NCBI RefSeq assembly: GCF_029906345.1
Contig: NZ_JARYGY010000003.1
Span: 248,001 to 312,000 of the forward strand
DNA length: 64,000 nt
Direction: 5' to 3'
Origin: Aquimarina mycalae
GTDB taxonomy: Bacteria > Bacteroidota > Bacteroidia > Flavobacteriales > Flavobacteriaceae
Made by a program: the position numbers and the translations under genes. This document shows, one piece after another, positions 24,680-34,181 of the stretch. The first letter of the stretch is position 1; each line of letters opens with the position of its first letter. The notes under the pieces are model-generated. The model saw nothing but the letters and a program-made list of their open reading frames with translations. It did no database searches and was not told where the DNA came from.

Positions 24680-27501
24680 TTAAGTTTCGAATACTATATA
24701 TAATTATTGCATTTTCGCTTCATACTGTATCTGCACAGAACAGTATTGTAATCGATGGTATTCTGGATACAGAAAACAAAGTCATTTCGATTACACAAGA
24801 GATAACATATACCAATACATCGAGGGATGCATTACAGGAAATTTTCTTACAAGATTGGGCAAATAGTTTTGTAAGCAAAACAACTCCATTAGGTGAACGT
24901 TTTTCCGAAGACTTTCTAAAACGATTCTATTTTGCTAAAGAATATGAACGTGGAGGTACTGCAATCATGTCTATTAAAGATAAATCGTTGAAGGATATAT
25001 CTTGGGAACGGTTTAACCAAACTCCTGATATTATAAAACTGGACATTAATAAATCCTTACATCCAGGAGAAAGCATTACCTTTAATTTAGACTATAAAGT
25101 AAAAATTCCGAGCGAAAAATTTACTCGTTATGGATATTATAAAAATGGCGATTTTAGTTTAAAATATTGGTACATAGTTCCAGCCGTATATGATTCCAAG
25201 TGGAACACCTATAGCCATAAGCATCTTGATGACTTATATGCTCCGCTAGCTGATTATAAGGTGAATCTAACTATACCTTCTTCATATACCCTAACTAGTG
25301 AGTTTGATCAAAAAGAATCTTCTGATCCTGATAATGAAACTAAAACAGTTCAACTTTTTGGTAAAAACAGAAACGAAGTAAATCTATACTTAGAAAAAAA
25401 CAGTTCATTTTATGATTTTAGAATGAACGGCGTTAAGCTTATTAGTAATATTGAAGACAATGAGTTGATGCCAGAAATGAAAAGTGTAGCGACTAAAAGG
25501 ATCATTAAGTTTTTAGAAGATCGGTTAGGACCATACCCATTCGATAAAATTTTAGTTTCAGAAAATGACTATAAAAATAATCCTGTGTATGGTTTGAATC
25601 AACTACCTGATATCCTAAGACCATTCCCAGACGGCTTTCAATATGAAATCAAACAACTTAAGTCTATTACAGAAAGTTATTTGGAAAAAACATTAATTAT
25701 CAATCCCCGATATGATGCCTGGATAAAAGACGCTATGCATATTTACCTAATGATGGCATATACAGAACAGTATTATCCAGATATGAAAATCATTGGGAAC
25801 CTAAGTAAAATTATTGGGATTAGATGGTTTCACGCAGCAGATTTAGATTTTAATGACCAGTATTTTTTAGGATATAAAAATATGGCTAGATTATTTCTGG
25901 ATCAATCGCTTACCACACCACAAGATAAGCTAGTAAAATTCAATAAAAATATTGCTAATGCCTATAAAGCAGGAATTGGTTTTAAATACCTAGAAGATTA
26001 TCTGGAGGATGATAACATTTTAGCAGAAGCAGTTAAGAGTTATTATACTAACAATACTCTAAAACTCACAAACTCTAAAGACTTTGAAAAAATCCTCAAT
26101 AATCTAACTCCAAAAAATATTGATTGGTTTTTTGAAGATTATATTCCTACCAACGAGAAATTAGACTTCAAAATCACTTCGATCAAAAAAAGAAATGACT
26201 CTCTTGAAGTAACCATAAAAAATAAAAGAAATAATGACATGCCCGTTTCTTTAGCAGGATTACGAGATGGACAGTTGGTTTCTAAAACGTGGGTTACTGG
26301 CATTACAGGTAAGAAAAAAGTAAAAATTGCTAATGAAGATATTGACAAACTGATATTAGATTATGATCAGAATATTCCTGAGGTAAACAGAAGAAACAAT
26401 CATAGAAATCTAAAAGGAATCTTTAATAAGCCAATACAATTCAGGTTTCTACAAGATGTTGAAGATCCTACAAGAAGTCAGGTTTTTTATATTCCAGAAT
26501 TCGAATTTAACAATGTATATGACGGTTTTACGATAGGGTCTAAATTTTATAATAAAACATTTATAAGAAGAGATTTTGATTACAGAATCACTCCTAGTTA
26601 TGGCTTTCTTTCGAAAAAACTACTAGGTTCTGCGTTTTTTCAATATAGAGATCAGATTGCAGAGTATGATCTTTACCAAATAAAATATGCGGTAAGTGGT
26701 AGTATGTTTAGTTATGCTCCTGACTTATTATTCAGGCGCTTCTCCCCTTCTGTTGATTTCTACTGGCGACCACAAGATTTAAGATCAAACAAAAGACAAC
26801 GTTTATCTATAAGAAGTATAAATGTTTTTAGAGAACGAGACGATATAAATCCTGTAGAAACACCCGATTATAGTGTTTTTAATGTTAGGTATAGATACTC
26901 TGATTTCAACCTATTAGACTTAAGTTCTTATATAATTGATTATCAAATAGCCAAAAACTTTAGTAAATTCTCTGCTACTTTCAATTACAGAAATGTATTC
27001 CTGAATAACAGGCAATTAAATCTTCGTTTATTTGCAGGAGCTTTTATATATAACGACACTGAAAGAGATGGTGATTTTTTTAGTTTTGCTTTAGATAGAC
27101 CAACAGATTATCTGTTTGATTTTAGTTACTTGGGCCGCAGTGAAGAAACGGGATTGGTAAGTCAGCAAATTATTATTGCAGAAGGAGGATTTAAATCTCA
27201 GCTTGATTACCCCTTTGCTAATCAATGGATCACAACGCTCAATGCCAATACAAACATCTGGAATTGGATATATGCTTATGGTGATGTAGGACTTGTTAAA
27301 AACAAGGGAATATCACCAAAATTTGTGTATGATGCTGGTGTGCGCGTAAGTCTTGTTGCGGATTATTTCGAACTTTTCTTTCCAGTAGTTTCTAATAATG
27401 GATTTGAGATCAATCAACCCAATTACAATGAAAAAATCAGGTTTATCATAACCCTAAGTCCACAAACTCTAATTAGTCTCTTTACTAGAGAGTGGTATTA
27501 A
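24676..27501 (+). CDS. M1-peptidase-like protein with degenerate zinc site, fused to an outer-membrane beta-barrel
   Basis: A 941-residue protein with a signal peptide (ILYIIIAFSLHTVSA) and a TTG start overlapping the preceding stop. Residues about 22-540 follow the layout of M1 (gluzincin) aminopeptidases: an N-terminal beta domain, then LGPYPFDKILVS (285-296). The zinc motif HExxH is replaced by SITESYLEKT (330-339), and the downstream glutamate helix by KDAMHIYLMM (351-360), so no zinc ligand remains. Residues about 570-941 are alternating beta-strands ending in an aromatic residue (SLFTREWY), as expected for a barrel. I infer surface binding rather than catalysis. Confidence 0.75.
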   Translation: MIKFRILYIIIAFSLHTVSAQNSIVIDGILDTENKVISITQEITYTNTSRDALQEIFLQDWANSFVSKTTPLGERFSEDFLKRFYFAKEYERGGTAIMSIKDKSLKDISWERFNQTPDIIKLDINKSLHPGESITFNLDYKVKIPSEKFTRYGYYKNGDFSLKYWYIVPAVYDSKWNTYSHKHLDDLYAPLADYKVNLTIPSSYTLTSEFDQKESSDPDNETKTVQLFGKNRNEVNLYLEKNSSFYDFRMNGVKLISNIEDNELMPEMKSVATKRIIKFLEDRLGPYPFDKILVSENDYKNNPVYGLNQLPDILRPFPDGFQYEIKQLKSITESYLEKTLIINPRYDAWIKDAMHIYLMMAYTEQYYPDMKIIGNLSKIIGIRWFHAADLDFNDQYFLGYKNMARLFLDQSLTTPQDKLVKFNKNIANAYKAGIGFKYLEDYLEDDNILAEAVKSYYTNNTLKLTNSKDFEKILNNLTPKNIDWFFEDYIPTNEKLDFKITSIKKRNDSLEVTIKNKRNNDMPVSLAGLRDGQLVSKTWVTGITGKKKVKIANEDIDKLILDYDQNIPEVNRRNNHRNLKGIFNKPIQFRFLQDVEDPTRSQVFYIPEFEFNNVYDGFTIGSKFYNKTFIRRDFDYRITPSYGFLSKKLLGSAFFQYRDQIAEYDLYQIKYAVSGSMFSYAPDLLFRRFSPSVDFYWRPQDLRSNKRQRLSIRSINVFRERDDINPVETPDYSVFNVRYRYSDFNLLDLSSYIIDYQIAKNFSKFSATFNYRNVFLNNRQLNLRLFAGAFIYNDTERDGDFFSFALDRPTDYLFDFSYLGRSEETGLVSQQIIIAEGGFKSQLDYPFANQWITTLNANTNIWNWIYAYGDVGLVKNKGISPKFVYDAGVRVSLVADYFELFFPVVSNNGFEINQPNYNEKIRFIITLSPQTLISLFTREWY

Positions 27502-27552
27502 TACTTATTTTTCAAACAATTTTCTATTGGGAGAAATTACAATAAAAGAGTT

Positions 27553-28257
27553 TTAAAGATATTTTTCCTTATTCGTAGTTACCTTTTCTTCATGAGTTTC
27601 AATTAGAAATTTCATAAAAATATAAAGACTTAATACATGTGCTATATTAATAAATACGGTGAAAATCTTATTTGGATAAAACAATTCATTGATAGGTAAT
27701 AATGACACTATGAATATACACAAAAAAGCAACGACAATCAGCTTTAAACCTTCTTTATACCTATCATGTATATATATTAAATATGCCGTTAAAACATATA
27801 ATGTAGTACTTAATATACAAAGAGTAACCTGTGGTATAATTTCTATCACCACATCAATCAATAGTTGAGAAATAGAATATATCAAATAACAAATTAAAGC
27901 AGCACTCACTACGATCGGAACGGTCCAAAAAGTTTTTCTTTTAATGTCTTTAATTAATATATACTTTCTTAGAGCTAAAGTACAGGCAACAAAATATACA
28001 GATGTTAGTAAACAAATTATTCCAAAATTCGTAACGAAATCTGTATAAATAATAACATCACAAACAATCATTGTCAATAAACTCAATATATACCAAAAGT
28101 TTATCTTGTCAATATACTGAAGATAAATTATCCCTATTGAAAGAATAACAACTGGCAATGCGTACGCTAAATATTTCTTATCAAAAAAAACAGCAATAAT
28201 GATAACTACTACAAAAGCAAAGTAGAATAATATATCTGTAAGTTTTATATCTTTCAA
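27553..28257 (-). CDS. Multi-pass membrane protein, possibly YhhN-like
   Basis: A 234-residue protein with about eight hydrophobic helices (ILFYFAFVVVIIIAVFF, YALPVVILSIGIIYL, GIICLLTSVYFVACTLAL and others) and few charges between. The arrangement recalls YhhN/TMEM86 (lysoplasmalogenase-like) proteins, but I see no decisive motif. It is convergent with the beta-barrel gene (51 bases between stops) and lies next to a 515-base gap. Function unknown. Confidence 0.65.
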   Translation of the reverse strand: MKDIKLTDILFYFAFVVVIIIAVFFDKKYLAYALPVVILSIGIIYLQYIDKINFWYILSLLTMIVCDVIIYTDFVTNFGIICLLTSVYFVACTLALRKYILIKDIKRKTFWTVPIVVSAALICYLIYSISQLLIDVVIEIIPQVTLCILSTTLYVLTAYLIYIHDRYKEGLKLIVVAFLCIFIVSLLPINELFYPNKIFTVFINIAHVLSLYIFMKFLIETHEEKVTTNKEKYL

Positions 28258-28772
28258 AAAATAACGTATTTTATTTCTTAGAATCCTCGATCACTAAAGA
28301 AAAGATCTAATGATTCCTGTATTGTTTTCTACGTATGTTCTAAAATATGCTATTTTTTTCAATTCCTTGGATAATTAATAAATCCTTTGATTAAAAATTA
28401 AAAAAATCAGGTTTCTATGGTATGACAAAATGTGTAATAATTGTGATAACTAACGAATAAAAAACAGGTTTTTACGCAACTAAAAAGCTTTATAACAACA
28501 CATAATCAACTTATTACATATGATATAGATAGAAAAATATTTATATCATTAAAAATTTATAAAATATTCAATTGTATATAAATAATCAGAGTATTATTAC
28601 AAATGTGAAAATTTTGAATATTTGTTAACCAAGTCTTAAAATAAACCACTAAAACAATAATTCAATAACAAAAATACGTTTTAACTGAATTATCATCAAT
28701 AAATTTAAGACTTTCACACTTGGAAATGGCGTTAATTTTAGCTAAATTTGCACACCGTAAAACATCGTTCAC
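28258..28772. other. Gene-free AT-rich stretch (515 bases)
   Basis: No coding region, RNA gene or repeat could be recognised. The right end carries the promoter for the E1 gene. Confidence 0.6.
28720..28750 (+). promoter_or_regulatory. Promoter for the E1 alpha/beta gene
   Basis: TTG at 28720-28722, a 20-base spacer and TAAATTTG at 28743-28750 form a textbook Bacteroidetes promoter. Start of transcription near 28757 leaves a leader of about 16 bases. Confidence 0.6.
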
Positions 28773-31187
28773 ATGCAGCCTGAAACAACTATTACACCTA
28801 ATATTTCTTTTGAAGAATATAGAAATCAAATACTTAGAGATTACAAAATCGCTTTAATAAGTAGAGAGTGTAGTTTGTTGGGCCGAAGAGAGGTTCTGAC
28901 TGGAAAATCTAAATTCGGAATTTTTGGTGGTGGAAAAGAATTACCACAGTTAGCGATGGCTAGAGTTTTTCGTAATGGAGATTTTAGATCTGGATACTAT
29001 CGTGATCAAACCTTTATGATGGCTATAGAACAATATTCTGTAGAACAGTTCTTTGCAGGTCTATATGCACATACTGATATAGAAAAAGAGCCTTTTGCCG
29101 CTGGAAGACAGATGGGTGGTCACTTTGCGACTCATAGTCTTAATGAAGATGGTACCTGGAAAAACCTTACCAAACAAAAAAACTCTAGTGCCGATATCTC
29201 TCCTACTGCAGGTCAGATGCCTAGATTATTAGGGTTAGCTCAAGCATCTAAAGTATACAGAAACGAAAAAAGTGTCTCTGAGCATACTAATTTTTCTATC
29301 AAAGGTAATGAAGTAGCTTGGGGAACTATTGGTAATGCCAGTACAAGCGAAGGGCTATTTTGGGAAACTATTAATGCAGGTGGTGTATTACAAGTTCCTA
29401 TGGTAGTTAGCATTTGGGATGATGAATATGGTATTTCTGTACATGCAAAACACCAGACTACAAAAGAAAATATATCATTAATCCTTGAAGGATTCAGACG
29501 TGATGAAAAACACGATGGATATGAAATCATTGTCGTAAATGGTTGGGATTATCCTGCACTGGTAGAAGCCTATGAAACTGCAGAAGACTTAGCCAGAGAA
29601 CAACATATCCCTGTTATAGTTCATGTAAAAGAATTAACACAACCCCAAGGACACTCTACTTCTGGATCTCACGAAAGATACAAAAGCGAAGAACGTTTAA
29701 ACTGGGAGCGCGAGCATGATTGTAATAAGAAATTCAAAGAATGGATAATTGAACATAACGTAGCTACAGCGGATGAATTACTAGAAATAGAAAAATCATC
29801 TAAAAAAACAGTAAGACAAGGTAAAAATAGTGCCTGGAATGCTTATTTATCAGAAATTAAAGATGAACAAAAGCAAGCACTGATTCAATTAGAAGCAGTA
29901 GAAAATAAAAGTGCTAATAAGAATTTTATATCTCCTTTAGTAAAAACCTTAGCTGATAAGGATGAACCTATTCGAAAAGATATTCTTGAAGCTACTAGAA
30001 AAACACTAAGATATATTACTAAAGAAGATTATCCTGAAAAAACAGCTCTTCAGAACTGGATTAATCAGTATACCGCAAAAATTAAACCTAAATATAGTGA
30101 TCATCTTTATAATGATTTCGACTCTAATGTAACCAACATTAAAGAGGTAAGGCCAGAATACTCTGAAGATGCGGAAATGGTGGATGGTCGTGTAATTCTT
30201 AGAGACAACTTTGATCAAATATTTAGTCGAGTACCAGAGTCTTTAATCTTTGGAGAAGATAGTGGTAAAATTGGTGACGTTAATCAAGGACTTGAAGGTT
30301 TACAACAAAAGTATGGTGAAATAAGAGTTTCTGATGCAGGAATCAGGGAAGCTACCATCATTGGACAAGGAATAGGCATGGCAATGCGAGGTCTTAGACC
30401 AATCGCAGAGATTCAATACTTAGATTATATATTATACTGTATACAAGGATTAAGTGATGATCTTGCTACCTTAAGGTATAGAACATTTGCTAAACAAAAA
30501 GCCCCTTTAATCATTAGAACCAGAGGACATCGATTAGAAGGAATATGGCATTCTGGTTCCCAAATGGGTGGTTTAGTTCATTTACTAAGAGGTATTCATA
30601 TTCTTGTTCCTAGGAACATGACTAAAGCTGCTGGGTTTTATAATACTTTATTAGATAGTGATGAACCAGCTGTGATGGTTGAATGTCTTAATGGATACAG
30701 ACTTAAGGAAAAAATGCCTGCTAATCTGTCTGAAATAAGAACTCCTCTAGGCGTGGTTGAAACTATAAAAGAAGGAAATGATATTACTCTTGTTTCTTAT
30801 GGGTCAACACTAAGACTGGTTGAACAAGCTGCTAAAGAGCTGTTATCTGTTGGTATTAATGCAGAAGTAATTGATGTGCAATCTCTTATTCCTTTCGATT
30901 TAACTCATGACATCGTAAAGAGTGTTGCTAAAACGAATAGAGTTATGATCATTGATGAAGATGTTCCAGGAGGAGCTACAGGATACATATTACACAAGCT
31001 AATTGATGAGCAGAATATATATCAGTATCTTGATAGTGAACCGCAAACACTAAGCGCACAACCACATCGCCCAGCTTTTGGTACCGATGGAGATTATTTT
31101 AGTAAACCATCTACAGAAGACATTTTTGAGAAAGTATATGAACTCATGAATGAAGTTGATCCAGCGAGTTATCCTAAATTAAGATAA
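28773..31187 (+). CDS. Branched-chain 2-oxoacid dehydrogenase E1, fused alpha and beta subunits
   Basis: An 804-residue thiamine-diphosphate enzyme. Residues about 1-400 are E1 alpha (RDQTFMMAIEQYSVEQFFA, GNASTSEGLFWETINAGG, WDDEYGISVHAKHQTTKENI). Residues about 440-804 are E1 beta (FGEDSGKIGDVNQGLEGLQQ, SDAGIREATIIGQGIGMAMR, RTRGHRLEGIWHSGSQMGGL). The fusion, common in Bacteroidetes, decarboxylates branched-chain 2-oxoacids, feeding iso-fatty-acid synthesis. E2 and E3 genes are not adjacent. It is convergent with the SPOR-like gene (5 bases). Confidence 0.92.
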   Translation: MQPETTITPNISFEEYRNQILRDYKIALISRECSLLGRREVLTGKSKFGIFGGGKELPQLAMARVFRNGDFRSGYYRDQTFMMAIEQYSVEQFFAGLYAHTDIEKEPFAAGRQMGGHFATHSLNEDGTWKNLTKQKNSSADISPTAGQMPRLLGLAQASKVYRNEKSVSEHTNFSIKGNEVAWGTIGNASTSEGLFWETINAGGVLQVPMVVSIWDDEYGISVHAKHQTTKENISLILEGFRRDEKHDGYEIIVVNGWDYPALVEAYETAEDLAREQHIPVIVHVKELTQPQGHSTSGSHERYKSEERLNWEREHDCNKKFKEWIIEHNVATADELLEIEKSSKKTVRQGKNSAWNAYLSEIKDEQKQALIQLEAVENKSANKNFISPLVKTLADKDEPIRKDILEATRKTLRYITKEDYPEKTALQNWINQYTAKIKPKYSDHLYNDFDSNVTNIKEVRPEYSEDAEMVDGRVILRDNFDQIFSRVPESLIFGEDSGKIGDVNQGLEGLQQKYGEIRVSDAGIREATIIGQGIGMAMRGLRPIAEIQYLDYILYCIQGLSDDLATLRYRTFAKQKAPLIIRTRGHRLEGIWHSGSQMGGLVHLLRGIHILVPRNMTKAAGFYNTLLDSDEPAVMVECLNGYRLKEKMPANLSEIRTPLGVVETIKEGNDITLVSYGSTLRLVEQAAKELLSVGINAEVIDVQSLIPFDLTHDIVKSVAKTNRVMIIDEDVPGGATGYILHKLIDEQNIYQYLDSEPQTLSAQPHRPAFGTDGDYFSKPSTEDIFEKVYELMNEVDPASYPKLR

Positions 31188-31192
31188 TAGTT

Positions 31193-31804
31193 TTAAAAAG
31201 GGTTTTCAATTCTGATGCGCTCACCTTCTTTATAAGATATCACAAAGATATTCTTATCAATAACTCCTGATCGTATTAGAGTTTTTCTAAATTCTTGGGC
31301 TTCTGTTAATGTTTCAAAAATTCCAAGACTGAATTTGTAATAAGACGAATCATTATAAAACAATGCATTCGTGAATTTTTCTGACACCAATGAAATCTTA
31401 TCATCTGTAAAAGATTGAATCTGCACAGAGTATACAGTATCTTTATTAATCAAACTCCTATACAAATAGAGCTCTTTTAAATCATTATTCTTTAATTGAT
31501 CATTTTTTAATTGACTCAATTCTTTCTTAAGCGTATTTATTTCTAACTGAAAAGAGGATAATTCTTTATTATTATTTGTAATAGGTTTATCATTGTCCAC
31601 CCAAAAGACAGCATACACTATCAAAGTGAGTGTAGTTATCAATAAAACTGAACAAAGTATTTTAAGCATCATCTTAGATGCTCTATTTTTTTTAAGTTCT
31701 ACTGATTTATCATTTAATAGATCTTCCAGCTTCCTTTGTTCTATCTCAGCTTTTTCTATTTGATAGTGTAATGATAAAAGATCTTCATTTTTAATATCTG
31801 GCAT
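31193..31804 (-). CDS. Coiled-coil membrane protein with SPOR-like C-terminal domain
   Basis: 203 residues. An N-terminal cytosolic coiled coil (about 5-42, LLSLHYQIEKAEIEQRKLED) precedes one membrane segment (MMLKILCSVLLITTLTLIVY, about 46-65), a second coiled coil (FQLEINTLKKELSQLKNDQ) and a domain from about 120 (YSVQIQSFTDDKISLVSEKF, YYKFSLGIFETLTEAQEFRK) that looks like SPOR, a peptidoglycan-binding fold. The N-terminal region closely matches the upstream neighbour (31838-32614), from which it is 33 bases away. I infer a cell-envelope role. Confidence 0.7.
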   Translation of the reverse strand: MPDIKNEDLLSLHYQIEKAEIEQRKLEDLLNDKSVELKKNRASKMMLKILCSVLLITTLTLIVYAVFWVDNDKPITNNNKELSSFQLEINTLKKELSQLKNDQLKNNDLKELYLYRSLINKDTVYSVQIQSFTDDKISLVSEKFTNALFYNDSSYYKFSLGIFETLTEAQEFRKTLIRSGVIDKNIFVISYKEGERIRIENPF

Positions 31805-31837
31805 TTTACAGGGGATTAAGAGCAGTTTATTAAAAGT

Positions 31838-32614
31838 TTATGGTAATTTTTGTTTAGTCATTTTATATACTATTCCATCACGTATCTCTATAATCATAAT
31901 CGGATTATCCTTAATAATTCTCTGGAAGGCCTTTAACGGAAACCCATTCGAAATTTGATTTACGTCTTGGATTCTTATCTTATCATTTAATTCTAATCTA
32001 ATTAACTTAGTATCTTTATTATATACATAATAGTTATCATATAAAAAATACAAGGTATCACCTTCTTTATTGATATCATACTCTGCATCATTGTTTTCCT
32101 TAGCCTTCTTTACTGCTCTTTTCCCTTTAAAGTACTCAATAAAATCTACTTCGATAAAAACTACTCCATTATTTCTGAAAACTCTTTTTACAAAACAGTG
32201 TTTCCGTATATATTTTAATTTTGTTTTATCCGTATCGGTTGTATCAACAACTGATGTTTTAGTACTATCAGTAACAACAATAAACTCTTTACGATAATCA
32301 GCAATATCAGACTTTAGCTTTGTTAATTCTTTTCGGAGCGAATCGTTAATTCCCTTTATTTCATCCAAATCAGTTTGTGTATTCTCTTCTTGGCTCAAAG
32401 GAACTGCGTCATTGTTTTGATTTAAATAATACATCCCGCCAGCCATCACTGCTATTACAGTGAGAAAAAAAATCATGAAGACTAAACTATTTCTCTTACT
32501 TCTCTTTAATTCTTCTGAAATAGATGCAAGACGATTCTCCAGCTTTTGCTGTTTCATTCCAGATTTTTCGATCCTATATTGTACAGATAATAATTCGTCT
32601 TCTTTATTTTCCAT
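31838..32614 (-). CDS. Coiled-coil membrane protein, paralogue of its neighbour with a different C-terminal domain
   Basis: 258 residues from the ATG at 32614. N-terminal coiled coil LLSVQYRIEKSGMKQQKLEN (about 8-27) resembles LLSLHYQIEKAEIEQRKLED of the next gene; a membrane segment (SLVFMIFFLTVIAVMAGGMY) and a second coiled coil follow. The C-terminal 120 residues are a beta-rich domain (GVVFIEVDFIEYFKGKRAVK, DTLYFLYDNYYVYNKDTKLI) not recognised, and not SPOR-like. The pair looks like a duplication of the anchor with swapped or diverged outer domains. Confidence 0.75.
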   Translation of the reverse strand: MENKEDELLSVQYRIEKSGMKQQKLENRLASISEELKRSKRNSLVFMIFFLTVIAVMAGGMYYLNQNNDAVPLSQEENTQTDLDEIKGINDSLRKELTKLKSDIADYRKEFIVVTDSTKTSVVDTTDTDKTKLKYIRKHCFVKRVFRNNGVVFIEVDFIEYFKGKRAVKKAKENNDAEYDINKEGDTLYFLYDNYYVYNKDTKLIRLELNDKIRIQDVNQISNGFPLKAFQRIIKDNPIMIIEIRDGIVYKMTKQKLP

Positions 32615-32645
32615 GATGTAATGCAAATTTAGAGCACTTTTAATA

Positions 32646-33488
32646 TTAAGGGATCCATTTTACATCCTTAAAATCAGGTTTTCTTTTTTCCAAAAATGCA
32701 TTTCTACCTTCTTTAGCTTCTTCAGTCATATACGCTAGTCTGGTAGCTTCTCCCGCAAAAACCTGTTGACCAACCATACCATCATCTGTAAGGTTCATAG
32801 CAAATTTTAGCATTTTTATAGATGTTGGTGATTTTTCTAAAATCTCCTGCGCCCATTGATATGCTGTCTCTTCTAATTCTTGATGAGGTATAACTGCATT
32901 GACCATCCCCATTTCATATGCTTCTTGTGCCGAATAGTTTCTTCCTAAAAAGAAAATTTCGCGAGCCTTTTTTTGCCCTACCATTTTTGCTAAATATGCA
33001 GAACCATATCCGCCATCAAAACTAGTTACATCAGCATCTGTTTGTTTAAATATCGCATGCTCTTTACTAGCTAGTGTAAGATCACAAACCACATGCAAGC
33101 TATGTCCTCCACCTACAGCCCATCCTGGAACTACAGCTATTACCACTTTTGGCATAAAACGTATAAGCCGTTGAACTTCTAAGATATTTAATCTATGCAT
33201 ACCGTCTTGTCCCACATATCCCTGATGTCCTCTAGCTTTTTGATCACCTCCACTACAAAAGCTATATACACCATCTTTTGTAGACGGACCTTCCGCGGAC
33301 AATAAAACCACTCCAATTGAAGTGTCTTCTTGTGCATCATAAAAAGCGTCATACAGTTCACTAGTTGTATTAGGTCTAAAAGCATTACGAACATTCGGTC
33401 TATTAAACGCAATGCGTGCAACTCCATTTGATTTTTTATAGGTTATATCTTGATATTCTTTTGCAGTTTTCCAGTTTATTGAACTCAT
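32646..33488 (-). CDS. menB: 1,4-dihydroxy-2-naphthoyl-CoA synthase
   Basis: Ring-closure step of menaquinone synthesis, converting o-succinylbenzoyl-CoA to DHNA-CoA. The 280-residue crotonase-fold protein has RIAFNRPNVRNAFRPNT, CSGGDQKARGHQGYVG, VPGWAVGGGHSLHVVCDLTL and TSFDGGYGSAYLAKMVGQKK, which together identify MenB rather than other crotonases. It is separated from menD/menF by a plus-strand gene plus CvfB and DUF2853. Its promoter region contains a perfect palindrome. Confidence 0.95.
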   Translation of the reverse strand: MSSINWKTAKEYQDITYKKSNGVARIAFNRPNVRNAFRPNTTSELYDAFYDAQEDTSIGVVLLSAEGPSTKDGVYSFCSGGDQKARGHQGYVGQDGMHRLNILEVQRLIRFMPKVVIAVVPGWAVGGGHSLHVVCDLTLASKEHAIFKQTDADVTSFDGGYGSAYLAKMVGQKKAREIFFLGRNYSAQEAYEMGMVNAVIPHQELEETAYQWAQEILEKSPTSIKMLKFAMNLTDDGMVGQQVFAGEATRLAYMTEEAKEGRNAFLEKRKPDFKDVKWIP

Positions 33489-33508
33489 TGTATTTTATTT
33501 AGTGCTAT

Positions 33509-33535
33509 CAAAAATAATACAATATATTGTATCAA
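33509..33535 (-). promoter_or_regulatory. menB promoter with a perfect palindrome filling the spacer
   Basis: Minus-strand TATTTTTG (33516-33509) fits TAnnTTTG, and TTG lies at 33535-33533. The 16 bases between are exactly the perfect palindrome ATACAATATATTGTAT (33517-33532). A palindrome between -33 and -7 suggests direct regulation; the spacer is one base under the usual range. Confidence 0.45.
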
Positions 33536-33652
33536 GCTATACGATCAGTAGAGTTAAATCAAGTTAAAAAATCGATATTTTGTATATTTCACTTAAATTA
33601 ACATAGGTTTTGCACGATTTTTGATACTTTTAAAAAAAATACATCAGTTAGA

Positions 33653-34138
33653 ATGGTTAAGAATATCTTTTTCGGATTGCTTTTTAGTACAGTAAGTTTT
33701 GTTTCTTTTGGACAAGAAAAACCAATTTACATAGTAGAATGGGAAGAATTAGACAATAAATTATCTGAAGAGGAATTGTACTATGTGATAGAATTAAAGG
33801 AGATCACTCCTTCACTTTCATTCATAAACCAAAGAATTGCTACAGGAAATTACCAGTTAATGGAAATAGACCTTACGATAGATTTACGTACGCAACATCT
33901 AAGAAAAGACTCCACTGACTTTCTTCAACTACCAGAAAATAAATATATCCAATCTGATTATGCCCTAGCAATTCCATCTGGGTTAAACGAAAGAAGAGGG
34001 AGAATAACAATTACTGGAAGCGGTGGTTATAATAGTAGCTCAACCAATAATGGTGGTATTAAAAACACAGCTTATAGAGATGCTGGTTCTTATACAGGAA
34101 TATATTGTCCTGTAACTGGTGTACCCCTAACCTACTAA
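33653..34138 (+). CDS. Secreted hypothetical protein
   Basis: 161 residues with a signal peptide (IFFGLLFSTVSFVSFGQ). The mature part is acidic at first (YIVEWEELDNKLSEEELYYV) and ends in a Gly/Ser/Asn-rich stretch. It is not recognised and has no T9SS tail. It sits alone on the plus strand between menB and CvfB, convergent with the latter. Confidence 0.65.
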   Translation: MVKNIFFGLLFSTVSFVSFGQEKPIYIVEWEELDNKLSEEELYYVIELKEITPSLSFINQRIATGNYQLMEIDLTIDLRTQHLRKDSTDFLQLPENKYIQSDYALAIPSGLNERRGRITITGSGGYNSSSTNNGGIKNTAYRDAGSYTGIYCPVTGVPLTY

Positions 34139-34181
34139 ATTTTGATAGCTATCTTATAATAAACCGTAAATAATAAAAAGA

